Source: Pyxicephalus adspersus (taxonomy: Eukaryota > Chordata > Amphibia > Anura > Pyxicephalidae). Taken from it: a stretch of DNA of 64,000 nucleotides. This document shows positions 61,201-64,000 of this stretch, in pieces (position 1 is the stretch's first letter; each line of letters begins with the position of its first letter). Under the pieces are notes generated by a model. The model was not told the origin of the DNA, did not search any database, and worked only from the letters and a program-made list of their open reading frames with translations. The translations under genes were made by a program, and so were the position numbers. The stretch spans positions 35,705,299-35,769,298 of the forward strand of contig NC_092859.1 in NCBI RefSeq assembly GCF_032062135.1, in the 5' to 3' direction.

Positions 61201-61345
61201 CATAGGTTCAGGGGCAGAGGTAGCCTACAGTGGGTCCCTGTGCAGAACTGAATTGGAGCCCCCCCGCTAAACTGACTTTAGGCTCCTGTGGGGGCCCCTG
61301 TACAGTGGCACACGTCACACTTCCCTATGTCTGCCCCTACATAGG
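61201..61345. mobile_element. Short MITE with GGGGCAGA ends
   Basis: Left CATAGGTTCAGGGGCAGAGG (61201 on) and right CCCTATGTCTGCCCCTACAT with AGG (to about 61345) are imperfect inverted repeats around a GC-rich centre (GGAGCCCCCC / GGGGGCCCC). Confidence 0.55.
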
Positions 61346-62029
61346 CTGATTGGATTTGGGGCTCTCAATGATGCTTTGTGCTTGACACTACTAAGAATGA
61401 TTTAAAAATGGCTGCCACTGCAATCAGTTTATTACTACACTGTGCAACAACATCCTGCACACTTTTTTAACATTATTCAAAAATTTCTAAATAGGGTTGT
61501 AAATATAAGTAGTTTGATTGATATATTATTGATTCAGCATTTGAATTGATTATAAATAGTACATAGTGTATGGCTAGCCTAAATCCGCTGTAATCACAAC
61601 ATGTGTAGATTTACTGTCTGTTCCTGTTCCTCTTATAATGCAAAAAGTGTTGGCTTTCCAATCAATTTCTGTTTTAATAACTGAGATCACCAATAGTAAG
61701 GGGTAAACTGATGTTCATTATAGGGTTTATAGAACATTTAGTGGATCAGTATTAGCACAATGTAGACAAAAATATTTGTATTGTGTAAGTCATTAAAACA
61801 ATCAATATTGTGTTTCTATGGATTGTGTTTGCCTTATAATTAATATTTTGCTGACTTGTGTACCATCATGATAGATGGATGGACGGATAACATAATGTAG
61901 TTCATATTTGCTTTCATCTCAATAAGAGAGCAGTAAAAAGGATGTGGTTAGTAAATTGCAGGAAGTGTCCCCTATGTCAGTGTCTGTTGTGGTCACTCTG
62001 TGTCTAATGACTTTGTGTTAAAATGATGC

Positions 62030-62290
62030 CACTGCCTGGAGCTCATTACTAACTGATTAGGTCTGACAGGTGCAGCAGAGGGGGCTGACCTCCGATCTAC
62101 AGCCAGGCCAGCCTCTCGGCCTCCTCTGTCTCCGCTTACCACCGTAGGTGAGGACAAAACCTTTAAGCCAATTACTGCAGATAAAGCAGTATCATTCCAT
62201 GTGTATCCTGAGCAGACCTTTGCTTCATTAGGGTCATTTAGAGAATAGAAAGGATTTCCCTTAATTACAATACAACAAAGGAAATAAAGG
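62030..62290. promoter_or_regulatory. Candidate upstream regulatory element of rfx4
   Basis: A less AT-biased, repeat-free block about 3.2 kb upstream of the TATA box. It contains an E-box (CAGGTG), a homeodomain-type TTAATTAC and an AACAAAGG SOX core (62274-62281). Motif evidence only. Confidence 0.2.
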
Positions 62291-62346
62291 ATTTGTGTAA
62301 TTATTGTATCCTGGATAGAACATAGCTAATACTGTATACAAATAGC

Positions 62347-62400
62347 ATCTATCTATCTATCTATCTATCCATCTATAATCTATCTATCTATCCATCTATA

Positions 62401-62469
<69 letters not shown>

Positions 62470-62489
62470 ATCTATCTATCTATCCATCT
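62347..62489. repeat. (ATCT)n microsatellite, interrupted
   Basis: About 140 bp of tetranucleotide repeats with ATCC and ATAATC interruptions in the first part and one near the end. Likely length-polymorphic. Confidence 0.97.
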
Positions 62490-63056
62490 CAGTTGAGTCT
62501 TTAATTGTGTTTTTGTGATAAGGAACCAGGACATTAAAGGTAATAACAAATAATGTTTTTTACAAACATGTTAAAATATTATAATTAAAGGGTGAAAATG
62601 GAGATTTTGTCAGACAGAATGTGATTATTTTGTAAATAAATGACCACTACTTATGTATTGTAACATGTTAGCAGTAAACATTACAATTTTTTGCATGACA
62701 TATCATAATACCAAAAAAGTTATGTTTTCAATTAAGTAATTTATATTGGTTTGGATTACAATAATCACACATTTATATCCACTTGTTTGTTTGTTTTTTT
62801 GCTGTTAGTGAACCGATTGATGAAGTTTCTCTTTTTTTTGTCCTGATGACTAAGGAAGAAGCAAAGTTAATTTTGTGTAAGGCTACTTTGCTTAGTCATG
62901 TGCACAGTATAGGGCCTATTAATACATGTTTTCACCTAGGACATTATTCTAATGTGTGTACAAAACCTTAGTCTTGATGGTGTCTCAGCTGGAGTCCTGA
63001 CCTCTGTAAGATAGCTAGAAAGCCCTGGAGCAAACCTCTGCAGGCATATGTACATA
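62490..63056. other. Intergenic sequence, nothing recognised
   Basis: AT-rich; no supported feature. Confidence 0.4.
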
Positions 63057-63165
63057 GGGGTCTGTTTAAACAACTTTAAGCAAAACTTACACATTTTACA
63101 CATTGGATGAGAATTCTATTAAAAGTTGGGTGCGTTTGGGGTAAAAACATTTATAAACAGACCCC
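63057..63165. mobile_element. Small MITE with GGGGTCTGTTTA ends
   Basis: GGGGTCTGTTTA (63057-63068) is mirrored by TATAAACAGACCCC (63152-63165). The interior is 80 bp and noncoding. Confidence 0.65.
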
Positions 63166-63178
63166 TTTAAATGTATAG

Positions 63179-63278
63179 GGTCCTCTCCTCCTGTATCACT
63201 GTCTGTATTAGTCTGTCATTTGCAATCCCTATTTAATGTACAGCGCTGCGTAATATGTTGGCGCTATATAAATCCTGT

Positions 63279-63322
<44 letters not shown>
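63179..63322 (+). mobile_element. L2-type LINE 3' tail, copy 2
   Basis: Nearly the same 3' end as 19439-19590 (GTACAGCGCTGCGTAATATG, TTGGCGCTATATAAATCCTG), with an (AAT)n tail at about 63281-63322. It is heavily 5'-truncated and sits just after the small MITE. Confidence 0.85.
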
Positions 63323-63323
<1 letters not shown>

Positions 63324-63479
63324 TAGACCTTGCAATGATTTTCTCCTGGACATTATAGCTAACATACCATAACTGGTACTGCTGCCTCTATCTTACAAAG
63401 ACTCCAGCTGGGATATCATACAGACTGGCAATGTAGCAAAGTAAATGAATACCTTCCCTGATCATTTCAAGCAAAAGTA

Positions 63480-63735
63480 GAATGAGTGCTGTACATACAG
63501 CGCTGTTTTGTTATAAGAATATGGGGGAGGGAAGGACAAATGGAAGGCACCCCACTGTGCCCTCCCCAATAAAGAAAGTTACAGTTTTGCCTGCGTGGCT
63601 TTTCATTGTTCTTGCAGGAGAGATCTCTGAATGACATTGGGGGACCATTGTACATATGCTAGATATTCACCTGCAATTATCGCAATTGTTTGTCTTGATT
63701 GCCAATTATACAGTGTATGTACACAGCCTAAAGTT
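63480..63735. mobile_element. Harbinger-related MITE, probable full copy
   Basis: It ends GTGTATGTACACAGCC before TAA. The interior (GGAAGGCACCCCACTGTGCC) is the inverse of a block at about 46226-46245, linking it to that partial element. The left boundary is uncertain. Confidence 0.4.
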
Positions 63736-64000
63736 GACTATACACAGGTCGATTTTCCTATTTGATTGAGAGATCAGTTCAATCGTTGCTTCAAATTTAC
63801 CATAAATCTATTCTAAACTTCTGAATTTTATCAACCATAAGTGAGAAAAATCAGGTATAGAAACAAAAGAACCCTGGTAGGTCAGAAAATTTTTGCAAAC
63901 CATACAAGTAACTGGTGGAGTTTTGAGACAAAATAGTTACCAGGAGTTCAACTTTAAAGATACTTTGTTGACAGACTATTTGTTGTAACAAAGGTATCCT

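Noticed and set aside
62347..62489. CRISPR-like repeat array
   Set aside because: It is a tetranucleotide microsatellite without spacers, in a vertebrate sequence.

Overview
The window is vertebrate nuclear DNA: AT-rich, with GT-AG introns, many short inverted-repeat transposons, L2-type LINE tails and one 852-base assembly gap. The transposon families and overall texture suggest an amphibian, most likely a neobatrachian (ranoid) frog. That placement is an inference from remembered repeat patterns, not from a search. No bacterial genes, CRISPR arrays, rRNAs or tRNAs were found.

The main content is one complete gene on the minus strand, recognised as rfx4 (a winged-helix RFX transcription factor). 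I could place 18 coding exons from the start codon at 58673 to the stop at 10223. Every junction has AG/GT signals and matching reading phase, and the joined frame is 2193 nt, giving a 730-residue protein close to the roughly 735-residue human long (brain-type) isoform. The order is acidic N-terminal leader, DNA-binding domain (about residues 60-135), the B, C and dimerisation regions (about 200-480), then a Ser/Pro/Tyr-rich C-terminal tail ending in [14 protein letters not shown]-like promoter lies just beyond 58850. A second, TATA-driven first exon near 40520-40610 could start a shorter isoform. The 3' UTR may reach a good poly(A) signal at 6153-6158 and would then contain a long inverted repeat.

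At the left edge, also on the minus strand, is the first coding exon of a second gene (1021-1104). It matches the N-terminus of RIC8B, which also follows RFX4 head-to-tail in mammals. Its promoter (about 1105-1480) carries ETS, NRF1, CCAAT and YY1-type motifs, as in housekeeping promoters. A 40-42-bp minisatellite starts 12 bp inside its first intron.

Everything else is intronic or intergenic: Harbinger-type MITEs (two near-identical copies), TTAA-type MITEs, hAT-like elements, foldback elements, LINE 3' ends and microsatellites. The regulatory points most worth a second look are a cluster of three RFX-binding (X-box) motifs inside rfx4 intron 1, the internal TATA promoter, and a 100-codon out-of-frame ORF overlapping the rfx4 start. 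I found no new enzymatic or defence system. Motif-based regulatory calls are hypotheses because conservation could not be tested here.
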